Notes under the pieces: generated by a model
Seen by the model: only the letters and a program-made list of their open reading frames with translations
What the model was told of the DNA's origin: nothing
The model's database searches: none
Translations under genes and position numbers: made by a program
Source: Synergistaceae bacterium
GTDB lineage: Bacteria; Synergistota; Synergistia; Synergistales; Aminobacteriaceae
Reading direction: 5' to 3'
Length of the DNA stretch: 64,000 bases
Assembly: GCA_018436725.1 (NCBI GenBank)
Contig: JAHDKT010000066.1
Coordinates: 23,024 to 87,023, forward strand
In this document: positions 19,084 to 27,051 of the stretch, piece by piece
Position numbering within the stretch: position 1 is the stretch's first letter
How the letters are laid out: every line of letters begins with the position of its first letter

Positions 19084-20085
19084 CTAGGAGTTTACCCTTC
19101 CGTAGAGAATCGACCAGTTGCCTGGAAGGACGACTGGATAGACTCCGTAGCCTACCATCACCCCGTCTTCGGGGGCCAGAGTCTCGCCAACTTTTTCTCC
19201 GAAGACGTCGAAAATTTCGGCGAGCACTTCGCCTTTTACAAAAGATTCTACGGGCATTTTCTTGACGACGTGTATTCCTCCGGCGTCGCTGCAAAGGTAG
19301 ATCAGCGTGATATCGATCTGTTTTTCCGCCTGCGGTACGATGTCTCCTTCGATCATGCACAGCGACTTCATGACGTTCGTGATACCCGTCGCGCAGATTT
19401 CGATATGCCGCCGTCTGTTCGCATACGGGTGCTGAATGCTCTGCGAGCCCACTTCCGGTGTGATGCACGGAATACCGAGTTTCGCGGCCTCGGCGTTCAA
19501 AAAGCCGCCGAACGGGACATCCTCCATCCTCCAGAGAATCTCCACTCCGAATGCCTTCGCCATCTTATAGGAGGCTTCGGCGCTGTCGTTGCCGGGGATG
19601 TACGAGGCCAGCGGTTCAAGATAGAGCGCGTCGCCTCCACCGTGGAATGTAATGATATTCGTCGCTTTTTTGACGATGTTCTGTAGGTATGCGTCGACGA
19701 TTCTGGACGTGATGAAACCCTGCGGAGTACCCGGATACGCCCTGTTGAGATTCAGGGTTGAATAGTCCATGGGGGAAATTCTGCTCCCGTACATGAAGGC
19801 TTCCATGTTCAATACAGGAACTCCGATGAACGTCCCCTTCAATTTCTTCGGGTCGAGAGCGTTCGCCGTCTCGATGATCGCCTGCACTCCTTCGTATTCG
19901 TCTCCGTGATGCGCGCCGTCGACGAGAAGACGGGGTCCGTCCTCGACGCCCGAAACCACGATGATCGGAAATTTCACCCATGAACCGTCGGGTTTGCACG
20001 CCACGTTGAAATATCCTTTGGTGACGGAACCCCGTTTTGCAAGAGCTGCTTCAAAATCGAAATCGCAAAAACATGTCTTGTTCAA
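19084..20085 (-). CDS. Succinylglutamate desuccinylase/aspartoacylase family (M14-like) enzyme
   Basis: The 333-residue zinc carboxypeptidase-fold protein carries the family zinc motif GAHHGDEYEG (H60 and E63), an NLNRAYPGTP segment typical of AstE/AspA (substrate-binding Asn-Leu-Asn-Arg), and a third zinc ligand in ITFHGGGD near residue 152. The catalytic glutamate is probably in ITPEVGSQ. A beta-rich C-terminal domain follows. Relatives remove acyl groups from N-acylated amino acids or act as deacylases on amide ligands. The start is a TTG (20085) with GGAGG 8 nt upstream; no ATG is nearby. It is the first enzyme gene after the regulator. Confidence 0.82.
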   Translation of the reverse strand: MNKTCFCDFDFEAALAKRGSVTKGYFNVACKPDGSWVKFPIIVVSGVEDGPRLLVDGAHHGDEYEGVQAIIETANALDPKKLKGTFIGVPVLNMEAFMYGSRISPMDYSTLNLNRAYPGTPQGFITSRIVDAYLQNIVKKATNIITFHGGGDALYLEPLASYIPGNDSAEASYKMAKAFGVEILWRMEDVPFGGFLNAEAAKLGIPCITPEVGSQSIQHPYANRRRHIEICATGITNVMKSLCMIEGDIVPQAEKQIDITLIYLCSDAGGIHVVKKMPVESFVKGEVLAEIFDVFGEKVGETLAPEDGVMVGYGVYPVVLPGNWSILYGRVNS

Positions 20086-20203
20086 TCTGATTTCCTCCCA
20101 TGTATTTTAAATTCGGACTTTATCGTACGCATTCGGAAGAGCATATGCTTATCGAACGCAAAAAATCTTTCTTCCGGGTGCGTCGCCGCTATTCGCGCAA
20201 CTG

Positions 20204-20866
20204 TCACACTATCTGCTGCTCTTCTTGTTTTGATTCATCAATATAGGTATACAGGGTGTACTTCGAAATGCCCAAACGCTCGGCCACAAGCTCCACCGAC
20301 CCTTTCACGAGGAAGAGACCTCGTTGTTCCAGTTCTTTCACGACGCGCAGTTTCGCGTTTCGATCCATTTGAGACAAGATGACCCCGCCTCTTCCTAGAA
20401 CGGTTTCGAGGATATGTGCGACGAGTTCTGAAACGTTGTTTCCGTAATGTTCGTCCTCATTGTCGGGCGCCGGGCCGAAATCGATAAGGGACGTCAGCGT
20501 TTCCTGCGCAGCGCAGAGCATATCTATGCAGTAATTGATACAGATACAACCGATGACATGTCCTTCCGAATCACGTAAAAAAGTTGTTGATGCCTTTACT
20601 TTTCGTTGTTCTTTTGTAAAAGAATGATAGTAATAGTTCTCCTCGACATTATCACCATACTGTTGGAGCAAGTTAAGAACATAGTTCGTAATCGGCGCGC
20701 CAAGAGATCGATTGGTTAATTTCCCCGCCAACGCGACAAGCGATGACTGCGGTTTCCGCAAATCATGAAGAGCAACCTCGCAATTGATTCCAAAGTGCTT
20801 TGCAATGCCTCTGACAATTCCAATATATTGACTTAAATCATTGTTTAAATCTTCGGCTATTTTTAT
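20204..20866 (-). CDS. PAS-like/YheO-domain HTH regulator (DauR family) with apparent ATA start
   Basis: The protein has an N-terminal YheO/PAS-like sensor domain and a C-terminal helix-turn-helix. Residues such as ALHDLRKPQSSLVALAG, SLGAPITNYVL and GHVIGCICINYCID match the DauR/YheO family, and the end VAERLGISKYTLYTYI is the HTH. Family members control D-amino-acid and similar catabolism. The homologous region continues upstream of any ATG, GTG or TTG that could give full length. In frame it reaches an ATA at 20866, placed 8 nt after a GGAGG. The ATG at 20871 is out of frame and reads Met-Gln-stop. So the gene either uses ATA as a rare start or has lost one base. A TTG at 20761 would cut off part of the sensor domain. 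Confidence 0.75.
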   Translation of the reverse strand: MKIAEDLNNDLSQYIGIVRGIAKHFGINCEVALHDLRKPQSSLVALAGKLTNRSLGAPITNYVLNLLQQYGDNVEENYYYHSFTKEQRKVKASTTFLRDSEGHVIGCICINYCIDMLCAAQETLTSLIDFGPAPDNEDEHYGNNVSELVAHILETVLGRGGVILSQMDRNAKLRVVKELEQRGLFLVKGSVELVAERLGISKYTLYTYIDESKQEEQQIV

Positions 20867-20958
20867 TGCATTTTCCTCCTTTTTTAATCATTTCAGACGA
20901 GGTGTGACTTTGTTTTTTGCATGGAACCTATTGATGCCCATACCCACTTACGGCTAAA

Positions 20959-20987
20959 AGTTTAGTCGCAAAAAAATTTTTTGTCAA
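20959..20987 (-). promoter_or_regulatory. Sigma-70-type promoter of the DauR-like regulator
   Basis: On the minus strand a perfect TTGACA (20987-20982), a 17-bp spacer and TAAACT (20964-20959). Transcription would start near 20952, leaving a leader of about 85 nt before the ATA. Confidence 0.7.
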
Positions 20988-21021
20988 CTTAAAAATTATT
21001 TATTGCGACGAGAGAGGTAGT

Positions 21022-21216
21022 GTGAAAAAATACGTGAACTTCAGGCGAAACGGAAGCGGGACATACCGAAGGGCGGTGGGATATTGGGGAACGAATTGGA
21101 AAAAATACCGCGGGCAGCGGTATCTTCCAAGAGTTCAGAAAGGAAACTGGCGTAAAATCAGTTTGTTGCGAGATATCTTTGAGGCGATTAAAACGTTGAT
21201 CAATATTGATCTTTAG
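21022..21216 (+). CDS. Possible small basic protein
   Basis: This 64-codon frame starts with GTG. The product would be strongly basic and aromatic (KKYVNFRRNGSG, TNWKKYRGQRYLP) with an amphipathic C-terminal helix. The ribosome binding site (AGAGGT) is weak and too close. The region is less GC-rich than its surroundings. It resembles no family I know, and it could be chance. Confidence 0.22.
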   Translation: MKKYVNFRRNGSGTYRRAVGYWGTNWKKYRGQRYLPRVQKGNWRKISLLRDIFEAIKTLINIDL

Positions 21217-21384
21217 CGAAATCGATTTACATTCGGGACGCATTCAGAACAAAATAAACGCTTATGGCGAGGGGAACGCTTGATCTGATGGCATGTTGGA
21301 GGATGGTGAGAAAGGAAAGAAAAAGAAAACGGCGGGGAAAGCGATTTTAAGCGATTGAAACATCGTAGGTGGGCTTCTTCTATA

Positions 21385-21437
21385 GAAATAACCCGGCCGT
21401 GCACGCATAGCGCCGCTCGGCCGGGTTATTTCTTTTT
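21385..21437. terminator. Perfect-stem terminator downstream of the nitrilase gene
   Basis: AAATAACCCGGCCG (21386-21399) pairs with CGGCCGGGTTATTT (21418-21431) and is followed by TCTTTTT on the plus strand. On the minus strand it lies 120 bp after the nitrilase stop. Confidence 0.8.
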
Positions 21438-21557
21438 AGTTCCTGAAGATCGCCGCCGGAAAGTCGTGTTCCTGTTGGAGAAAGGAGGAATCGGCCCCTT
21501 TCCGTTTAAGGTCGGCGGATATAATTTCGGGAGATTGTGTTACTGTTTCTCGCCTCC

Positions 21558-22451
21558 TTATCCCTTAGGCTTTCGCACGGGAATTCGTTTCGACGGTTCG
21601 AAGGGAGACTGACCTTCTTTCATCACGTCGTACACTTCCAGGTTGCGGTCGGTCATATGGTCGAAGATTTGCGGAGAAGTCATCCCTCCGTAGACGTTTT
21701 TCAGCCCTTCCGGGGTCAGCTTGGCGTAGACGATCTCCTCCGCGCAGCGTCCTTGGGCTATTTTCCAACCGTTGGGTTGCAGAATCATGCTGTGGCCGAA
21801 ATAATAGGTCTTGATCGCGTCGCTTCCGACGGCATTCACCGCAGCGATATAGACGTGATTATCGTAAGCCCTGGCGAAATTCGTCGCCCACCAATGATCG
21901 TAGGTTCGAAGAAGCGCGGAGGGGCGGCATATTACTTCGGCTCCCTTCAGGGCGATCGTCGTAGACAGATCGGGAAAATCGCCGTCATAGCATATGATGA
22001 TTCCTATCTTGCCCATGTCCGTATCGAAGACCGGGGTTTCGGAACCGGGGATGACCCAGCCGATTCCGTTGATGTTTTCTCCGGGCCATGGGTGGGTTTT
22101 GCGGTAGCGCCCTATTATCTCCCCGTTTCTTCCAATGAGAAACGCGGTATTGTAAATATCTCCCCGCACCTCTCCTCTTTCGTACGAAGGCCATATGACG
22201 TAGACTCCGTGCTTGGCCGCAGCCTTCTGAATAGGTTCCGTGATGGCTCCGCCCGCAATATCGACTTTGTCCCAGAGCGCCTCCTTGCTGCACCCGGGGT
22301 TGAATCCCGTCGTTACCGTTTCTGGAAAGACTATGAACTCCGCCCCGACTTCAAGCGCCTTCGGGATCCATTCGACTCCTTTTTCAACGTTGCCGCGCAC
22401 ATCCATCGGTTCCGATGCAATCTGGCATCCTGCTAAAACAAACTCTCGCAT
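21558..22451 (-). CDS. Carbon-nitrogen hydrolase (nitrilase superfamily), amidase/carbamoylase-like
   Basis: The 297-residue protein has the nitrilase-superfamily catalytic triad visible as E44 (PETVTTGF), K118 (RYRKTHPWP) and C154 (IICYDGDFPD). The length and the pattern around Cys fit aliphatic amidases, N-carbamoyl amino acid hydrolases and beta-ureidopropionase-like enzymes rather than true nitrilases. It hydrolyses a C-N bond of a small amide and releases ammonia. It lies 79 bp after a sodium:solute symporter gene in the same direction, so it probably processes the imported solute. The PucR regulator further upstream is a candidate controller. The exact substrate is unknown. Confidence 0.88.
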   Translation of the reverse strand: MREFVLAGCQIASEPMDVRGNVEKGVEWIPKALEVGAEFIVFPETVTTGFNPGCSKEALWDKVDIAGGAITEPIQKAAAKHGVYVIWPSYERGEVRGDIYNTAFLIGRNGEIIGRYRKTHPWPGENINGIGWVIPGSETPVFDTDMGKIGIIICYDGDFPDLSTTIALKGAEVICRPSALLRTYDHWWATNFARAYDNHVYIAAVNAVGSDAIKTYYFGHSMILQPNGWKIAQGRCAEEIVYAKLTPEGLKNVYGGMTSPQIFDHMTDRNLEVYDVMKEGQSPFEPSKRIPVRKPKG

Positions 22452-22530
22452 TTTCCGTCGCCTCCAGTAGAGAAATATAGGACGCTGCGCCTCGGGGCAC
22501 CCGCCTCAGAATCCGGAAATCGTCCGAGAA

Positions 22531-24129
22531 TTAGAAAAGAGAGAGAATCCTCGGCATCACAAAGATCGCCACGAGCACCGACAGCGCGACGATAATGCTG
22601 TCTTTGCCCTCGAAGGCGAAGCAGGGGCGGACTTCGTCGAAAACTTCCTGGATTGTCCTGACCCTTGTCTTGTACGTCTCGTTCTTTTGGATGCTCTCGT
22701 TGCTCGTCATGGAGCTGATGACGAAGAAGAGGACCACTGAAATGGGAAGGCCGATGAATACGGGATCCCAGTTTCGGAAAGGCATGCCGTATATCTGGAT
22801 AAGGACTTTCCAGAGGATGGCCGCGCCGCCGCCGATGAGGGTACTCCAGATGGCCCCGGACGGAGTGGCCCATTTAGAGAAACGTCCGCGGGTAACGACA
22901 ATGGCGACGGTCGGTATGAAGAGGCTGCAGCTCATCAGTGTGAATCCGAGCGCCAGCCAGCCTACCACGTCGGGCAGCGCCAGAGCGAGGGCAAGCGAGA
23001 GGACCGTGACGCTGAGAGAGGCGATGCGTCCCGCCTTCAGTTCGTCCAGGTCGGGATTCTTTTGCTTCCATATGTCGCGGACGATACTGGAGCTGGAGAC
23101 ATTGAGACCCGCCGCGGCGCAGGAGAGAATCGTCGCCATGACCGAGCAGAGGAAGACGACCGCCGCAGGAGTGCTCAGTGCATTGGCCATTACCCAGGGC
23201 GCCGCCGCGTCCTTGGAGGGCAGGGCGGGATTGAGGGCGAAGGCGACCATTCCGAAGACGGAAAAGAAGACCGGCTGCACCATCACGTAGGCGGAAATGA
23301 ACGTCGACATGCCGGCGGCGACCTTTTCCGTTTTGCAGGCGTAGATACGCTGAATGTTCAGCTGTCCTATGGCGAACGCGGGCACGAAAACCATGAGATA
23401 CCATATGAACCACTTGACGCTTGTCCAGCCGTAGGCGCCCCAGATCGGCTTAGTCTCTCCTAACCAGAAGAAGTTCAGGTAGTTGGCGGGAATTTTGCTC
23501 ACGACTCCCTCCCAGCCGCCTATTTGATGAATGAGGACAGGAGCGATGACGACGGCCCCTATGACCGTCAAAGAGCCGAAGACGAGGTCTGCGAAGACAG
23601 ACCCCCAGAGCCCGCCGAACCCCGCGTAAAATCCGACGAGGGCTGTCGCCAGGATAATGCCCCAGAAAAGGGGGAATCCCGTGATCGTCTCCAGTACTCT
23701 GCCGCCGCCGACGATCTGTCCCGCGACCCAGCTCATGTACCCAAGAGCGATGAAAAGGCCGGTGATGGCCTTGAACCCCTTCCCGTAATAGGATTCGAGG
23801 AGATCGGGAAGAGTCACGAAGTTCAGTCTCTTGCCCAGATGCCAGAAGCGTCTCGCCATGAACGCCATAAGGAGCCAGAGGCCTATGGCTTCCGCCATGT
23901 TGTACCACGAACCTCCGAAACCCCAGATATAGGCCAGCGCGGAAACTCCGATCGTCGATCCGGCGCCGAAAAAGGCTCCTATGATATGGGGAATGATCAA
24001 GCCGTATCCTAGCTGGCGCCCCGCCAGCATATAATCAAGAGAATCCCTGACGCGCTTGAGCGCTACGCTTGTAAGGAGAGCAACGCCGGCGTACATGATC
24101 AACACAGGAATAATGAGATCCCAACGCAT
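22531..24129 (-). CDS. Sodium:solute symporter family transporter
   Basis: The 532-residue protein has about 13 TM helices and SSS signatures: GRQLGYGLIIPHIIGAFFGAGST near the N-terminus (sodium and substrate site region), and CSVMATILSCAAAGLNVSSSSIVRDI for the central sodium-site helix. Family members import sugars, amino acids, nucleobases, pantothenate or organic acids with Na+. Here the substrate is probably the amide or ureido compound processed by the adjacent nitrilase-family enzyme. GGAGGTGG lies 6 nt before the ATG. The 380 bp upstream probably carries the promoter. Confidence 0.9.
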   Translation of the reverse strand: MRWDLIIPVLIMYAGVALLTSVALKRVRDSLDYMLAGRQLGYGLIIPHIIGAFFGAGSTIGVSALAYIWGFGGSWYNMAEAIGLWLLMAFMARRFWHLGKRLNFVTLPDLLESYYGKGFKAITGLFIALGYMSWVAGQIVGGGRVLETITGFPLFWGIILATALVGFYAGFGGLWGSVFADLVFGSLTVIGAVVIAPVLIHQIGGWEGVVSKIPANYLNFFWLGETKPIWGAYGWTSVKWFIWYLMVFVPAFAIGQLNIQRIYACKTEKVAAGMSTFISAYVMVQPVFFSVFGMVAFALNPALPSKDAAAPWVMANALSTPAAVVFLCSVMATILSCAAAGLNVSSSSIVRDIWKQKNPDLDELKAGRIASLSVTVLSLALALALPDVVGWLALGFTLMSCSLFIPTVAIVVTRGRFSKWATPSGAIWSTLIGGGAAILWKVLIQIYGMPFRNWDPVFIGLPISVVLFFVISSMTSNESIQKNETYKTRVRTIQEVFDEVRPCFAFEGKDSIIVALSVLVAIFVMPRILSLF

Positions 24130-24514
24130 ACAATGCCACCTCCAAAATATTGTGAATGCACTTCCGTTGCCAACTCGATCCGCTTCCGAACAAATCGTCT
24201 CGGTGTTCGCCTCCTCTTCGTACCGACGTCGGTCGTTTTTCCTGACAGTACTCGTAGCCGTCCTCCGTCCCGATTTCCAAAGCCGTGACAGGGAGTATGG
24301 AAAGGCGCTTCGAAAAATTTTCTTTGTCCGTATCCCTTTTTTCGGCCTTTCTTGATACTATAGTCTTGTAATACGTGCTAAATGGATATTATGTTGTTCA
24401 ATGACATTGTTTGGCTTTTTTTTGTCGGTGTTTGTCATTTCGTTCTCTTGTTTTTTTGAAAGGAGACGACGCTTCATATACTTGTTCGCGTGGGGCGAAT
24501 TGGAGGGAACGCGC
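24130..24514. other. Divergent regulatory region
   Basis: The stretch lies between the leftward symporter and the rightward small membrane protein and contains no credible gene. TTGTAA with TATTAT (24366 to about 24390) is a weak rightward promoter candidate with a short spacer. It is a reasonable place to look for a regulator site. Confidence 0.45.
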
Positions 24515-24646
24515 ATGGGCTCTGTACGGGGAATTGTCTTGTTGGTCTTTACCTTCGCCATATTCATCGGTGGCATCATGACGATACTGCGCGGTGTGTT
24601 CAAGATGCGCGAACTCCTGGTGCGGAGGAAGAAAGGGAAGATGTGA
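24515..24646 (+). CDS. Small single-span membrane protein
   Basis: The 43-residue protein consists of a short basic N-terminus, one hydrophobic helix (IVLLVFTFAIFIGGIMTIL) and a basic C-terminal tail rich in Arg and Lys. The ATG at 24515 has GGAGGG 7 nt upstream. The frame opens earlier, but that part has no ribosome binding site. It follows the positive-inside rule on its C-side. I recognise no family. Its position between transport and regulatory genes does not define a role. Confidence 0.5.
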   Translation: MGSVRGIVLLVFTFAIFIGGIMTILRGVFKMRELLVRRKKGKM

Positions 24647-24720
24647 CCGTTGTCCTCCGGGAAACGGGACGGAGGGCATGCGGTTTTTTCGGGTACGACG
24701 GAATGAACTTTTCAATGAAG

Positions 24721-24748
24721 CGACGGGGCGGGCGAGGTCGCCCCGTCG
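24721..24748. terminator. Stem-loop between converging small ORF and secreted-protein gene
   Basis: CGACGGGGCG (24721-24730) pairs perfectly with CGCCCCGTCG (24739-24748). It sits just after the stop of the leftward gene and about 75 bp after the rightward small ORF. The T-tracts are poor on both sides. Confidence 0.6.
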
Positions 24749-24752
24749 GGAG

Positions 24753-25361
24753 TTATTTCATATGCTTCCTGGATCTGAACTGGAGAAAGCCGAATGTCTT
24801 GTCCGTGAAGAGTATGTGGTCCCAGCGCAGATGGATCAGAGTTGCCTCTCCTTTCCAGAAGCGGTCCGTTTGCAGTCGTCCTACGGCGCCGAAGACAGGA
24901 GGACACCGGGTAGCGGAAGAAGGGCCGTAGACTTTTTCGCAGTACTCTTCCATTGACTGGTAGTTCTCCTCCCCTTTGAAGAGCATGGTGACTTCGGAAA
25001 GGCCGCCGTCCGAATACGAGTAGACTGCCTGGAGCAACGGAATCGTCTCGAAGACTGGTTTTTCACCATTCCTGACAAAACTTTCGCGGTTCCCCTCCAG
25101 CAACGGCGTCTTCCAGTCGTCGTCGAAAAAACGGTCCGCGAAACCAAAACCGTCGACTCTTCGTTCGTAAAACTCGTTTGTGTAGGGGGTGATTTCGTAC
25201 GGTTGCATCGAAGCGGTTTCTCCATGGGGGCTTCCCCAATCCGAACCTCCGGCTCCGGAGGGATCATGGAGCGCGGGAGCGATTTCCGGGGAAGCAAACC
25301 CCGCGACGCTCCAGAACGACAAAAACACGAACGTCCAGCAAAACAGCGTTTTTTTCAACAT
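24753..25361 (-). CDS. Hypothetical secreted protein
   Basis: The 202-residue protein has a clear signal peptide (LKKTLFCWTFVFLSFWSVAGFAS, cleavage about residue 24). The mature part is acidic and aromatic-rich with segments FADRFFDDDWKTPLLEGN and WDHILFTDKTFGFLQF. I recognise no domain; one or two cysteines are present (CEKVYG, RCPPVFG). Its composition suggests a small periplasmic or lipid-associated globular protein. It is separated by only 19 bp from the PucR regulator gene that precedes it in the same direction, so they may be co-transcribed. Confidence 0.6.
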   Translation of the reverse strand: MLKKTLFCWTFVFLSFWSVAGFASPEIAPALHDPSGAGGSDWGSPHGETASMQPYEITPYTNEFYERRVDGFGFADRFFDDDWKTPLLEGNRESFVRNGEKPVFETIPLLQAVYSYSDGGLSEVTMLFKGEENYQSMEEYCEKVYGPSSATRCPPVFGAVGRLQTDRFWKGEATLIHLRWDHILFTDKTFGFLQFRSRKHMK

Positions 25362-25380
25362 TACTACTCCTCTCTTGCCT

Positions 25381-26928
25381 TCAAGGCATAGGTTGCGTTT
25401 TTTCTTTTTCTTTTATAAGTAAATAACAAAATGTCAGAAGGAAAAGATCCATGGGTTTTTCGAAATTCATTCCTGTAGACTGTTGAATTTCGGCAATGTA
25501 GTTTCTGATCGAATTATAATGCACATGAAGCGACTCCGCGGATTTCTTCGCGTTGAACCCGTTTTGAATCAGCGCGGCGACGACATCGACCGGTTGTACG
25601 GTACGATTGTCGCCCGACATCTCTACGAGAGGCTTCCAATAACGGTCGATCAGAACTCTGCTTTCGAGCGTGTCCTTCACTTTATGGAACATGGAAAACA
25701 GCATTGCCTCTTCGTACGCATAGGCCCCCGGAGGCAGAAACGTCTTTTTCAGGATGGCGAGGGACCGTTTGCAATCCGTATAGGAGGAAGAAATATGCAC
25801 TATATCTCCGGATTTTCTGCCGAAAACCGACCAAATTGCATTTTGACTGCAAAAAGCGGATATTAGCTTCATATAGGTTGTACGCTCCGACCATGGGGCA
25901 ATCAACACGTAGTTGCGCCCCATTTGAAAGGCAAGCGCTTCGCCGCCGCAGTTCAGAGCCGGCTCGGGTTCGGCGGTATGCGCCACCGTGACGAACGATT
26001 CTTCCGGAATTCTGATCCCCAGCGCCTGAGCCTTCCGGGAAGCGATGCGCATATCCGAAACTTCCCCGAGGCAGAGTTTCTGAAGGAATGCGGATTTTGT
26101 CTCCACTAAAGCGGCGCCCCTCGATACCGAATCGAGAGCAAGGGCATGGAGTACGTTTAAGACGAGTATCGCGAGACGTTCATCGTGAAGGGAAAGGGTG
26201 TTTTCGTTGGGATTAAGGAGGATATGCATTTCGCACGCAGCTTGTCCTTCGGTTCGATACGCCACGCTTGCGGTTGCGAAATTCGAATGCCGTTTTTCCT
26301 TGCTTACCTGGACGGCTCCATGCGGAGGCAGCGCCTCTTCGTCTTGAATATCGGCCTGGAAGTATGCCTGCGCCGTCGGATATGACGACGAAGCCTGAGC
26401 GGGGCGTACCAATAGAGATAATCCCAGAGCGTGACATCGAGCCGCAACGGGGCGTTGCAGCTCTTTCGCCATGGCGTGAATGAGTTGCGACGGCTTTGTG
26501 AAAAATTCCAATGCTTTCCCTTCGCCGGGGACGAAGTCCGAAAATGTTGTTTTGGCGATATTTCTAGAGACCAGCTCGATAATATCCGCCCAACGGTAGG
26601 AAAAGGGGATAACAATCAACGGAAGGTTTATTTCATCGGCCGTATCGAGAATTCGCTGCGAGATATCTCCGAGAAATCTGTCCAGCTTGATTCCCACCGC
26701 GGAGGCGCCATGTTCTCGCACTCTTTGGAGAAAAGTGATGAACGCTTCCTGATTTTCGCGGAAAATATAGGCATTGCCGATAAGCAGCTCACCGCCGCGT
26801 AACCATTTATCAATATCGGGAGCATCGAAGACAGTGATGCCTGTGATAGAGTTAAAAATTCCTCCGTTTCCGGCGAGGAGACGGAAATCGGAGAAGAGGT
26901 CGCTTTTGAAGAGATCGAGGATCTGCAA
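25381..26928 (-). CDS. PucR family transcriptional regulator
   Basis: The protein has 515 residues. The N-terminal PucR purine-catabolism domain is visible (NSITGITVFDAPDIDKWLRGGELLIG, followed by FLQRVREHGASAVGIKLDRF). A central divergent region links it to a C-terminal PucR-type HTH (DVVAALIQNGFNAKKSAESLHVHYNSIRNYIAEIQ). PucR proteins are usually local activators of purine, ureide or amino-acid catabolic genes, so the nearby symporter/nitrilase pair or the peptide-use operon are candidate targets. The start is most likely TTG at 26928, with GGAGG 8 nt upstream; GTG at 26937 would overlap that site. Confidence 0.86.
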   Translation of the reverse strand: MQILDLFKSDLFSDFRLLAGNGGIFNSITGITVFDAPDIDKWLRGGELLIGNAYIFRENQEAFITFLQRVREHGASAVGIKLDRFLGDISQRILDTADEINLPLIVIPFSYRWADIIELVSRNIAKTTFSDFVPGEGKALEFFTKPSQLIHAMAKELQRPVAARCHALGLSLLVRPAQASSSYPTAQAYFQADIQDEEALPPHGAVQVSKEKRHSNFATASVAYRTEGQAACEMHILLNPNENTLSLHDERLAILVLNVLHALALDSVSRGAALVETKSAFLQKLCLGEVSDMRIASRKAQALGIRIPEESFVTVAHTAEPEPALNCGGEALAFQMGRNYVLIAPWSERTTYMKLISAFCSQNAIWSVFGRKSGDIVHISSSYTDCKRSLAILKKTFLPPGAYAYEEAMLFSMFHKVKDTLESRVLIDRYWKPLVEMSGDNRTVQPVDVVAALIQNGFNAKKSAESLHVHYNSIRNYIAEIQQSTGMNFEKPMDLFLLTFCYLLIKEKEKTQPMP

Positions 26929-27009
26929 AAAAAACACCTCCCTGACTCTTGCGTGGCGGAGTGAAGCCCCGCCAAGGAAAAAGTCTTCGACACTCTCTGT
27001 ATGCCGGAC

Positions 27010-27051
27010 AACCCGAGGCCGGACGTTGCGAAGTTCGCCCGGCCCCGGGTT
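27010..27051 (-). terminator. Hairpin directly after the P1 peptidase gene
   Basis: AACCCGAGGCCGG (27010-27022) pairs with CCGGCCCCGGGTT (27039-27051), one mismatch. It abuts the stop codon. A weak T-run follows on the minus strand. Confidence 0.6.

Larger units (their letters stand above)
20988..21557. other. Low-GC intergenic region
   Basis: Between the regulator promoter and the nitrilase stop codon I see only the doubtful small ORF at 21022 and the terminator at 21385-21437. The base composition is visibly poorer in GC than that of the neighbouring genes. Confidence 0.5.
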
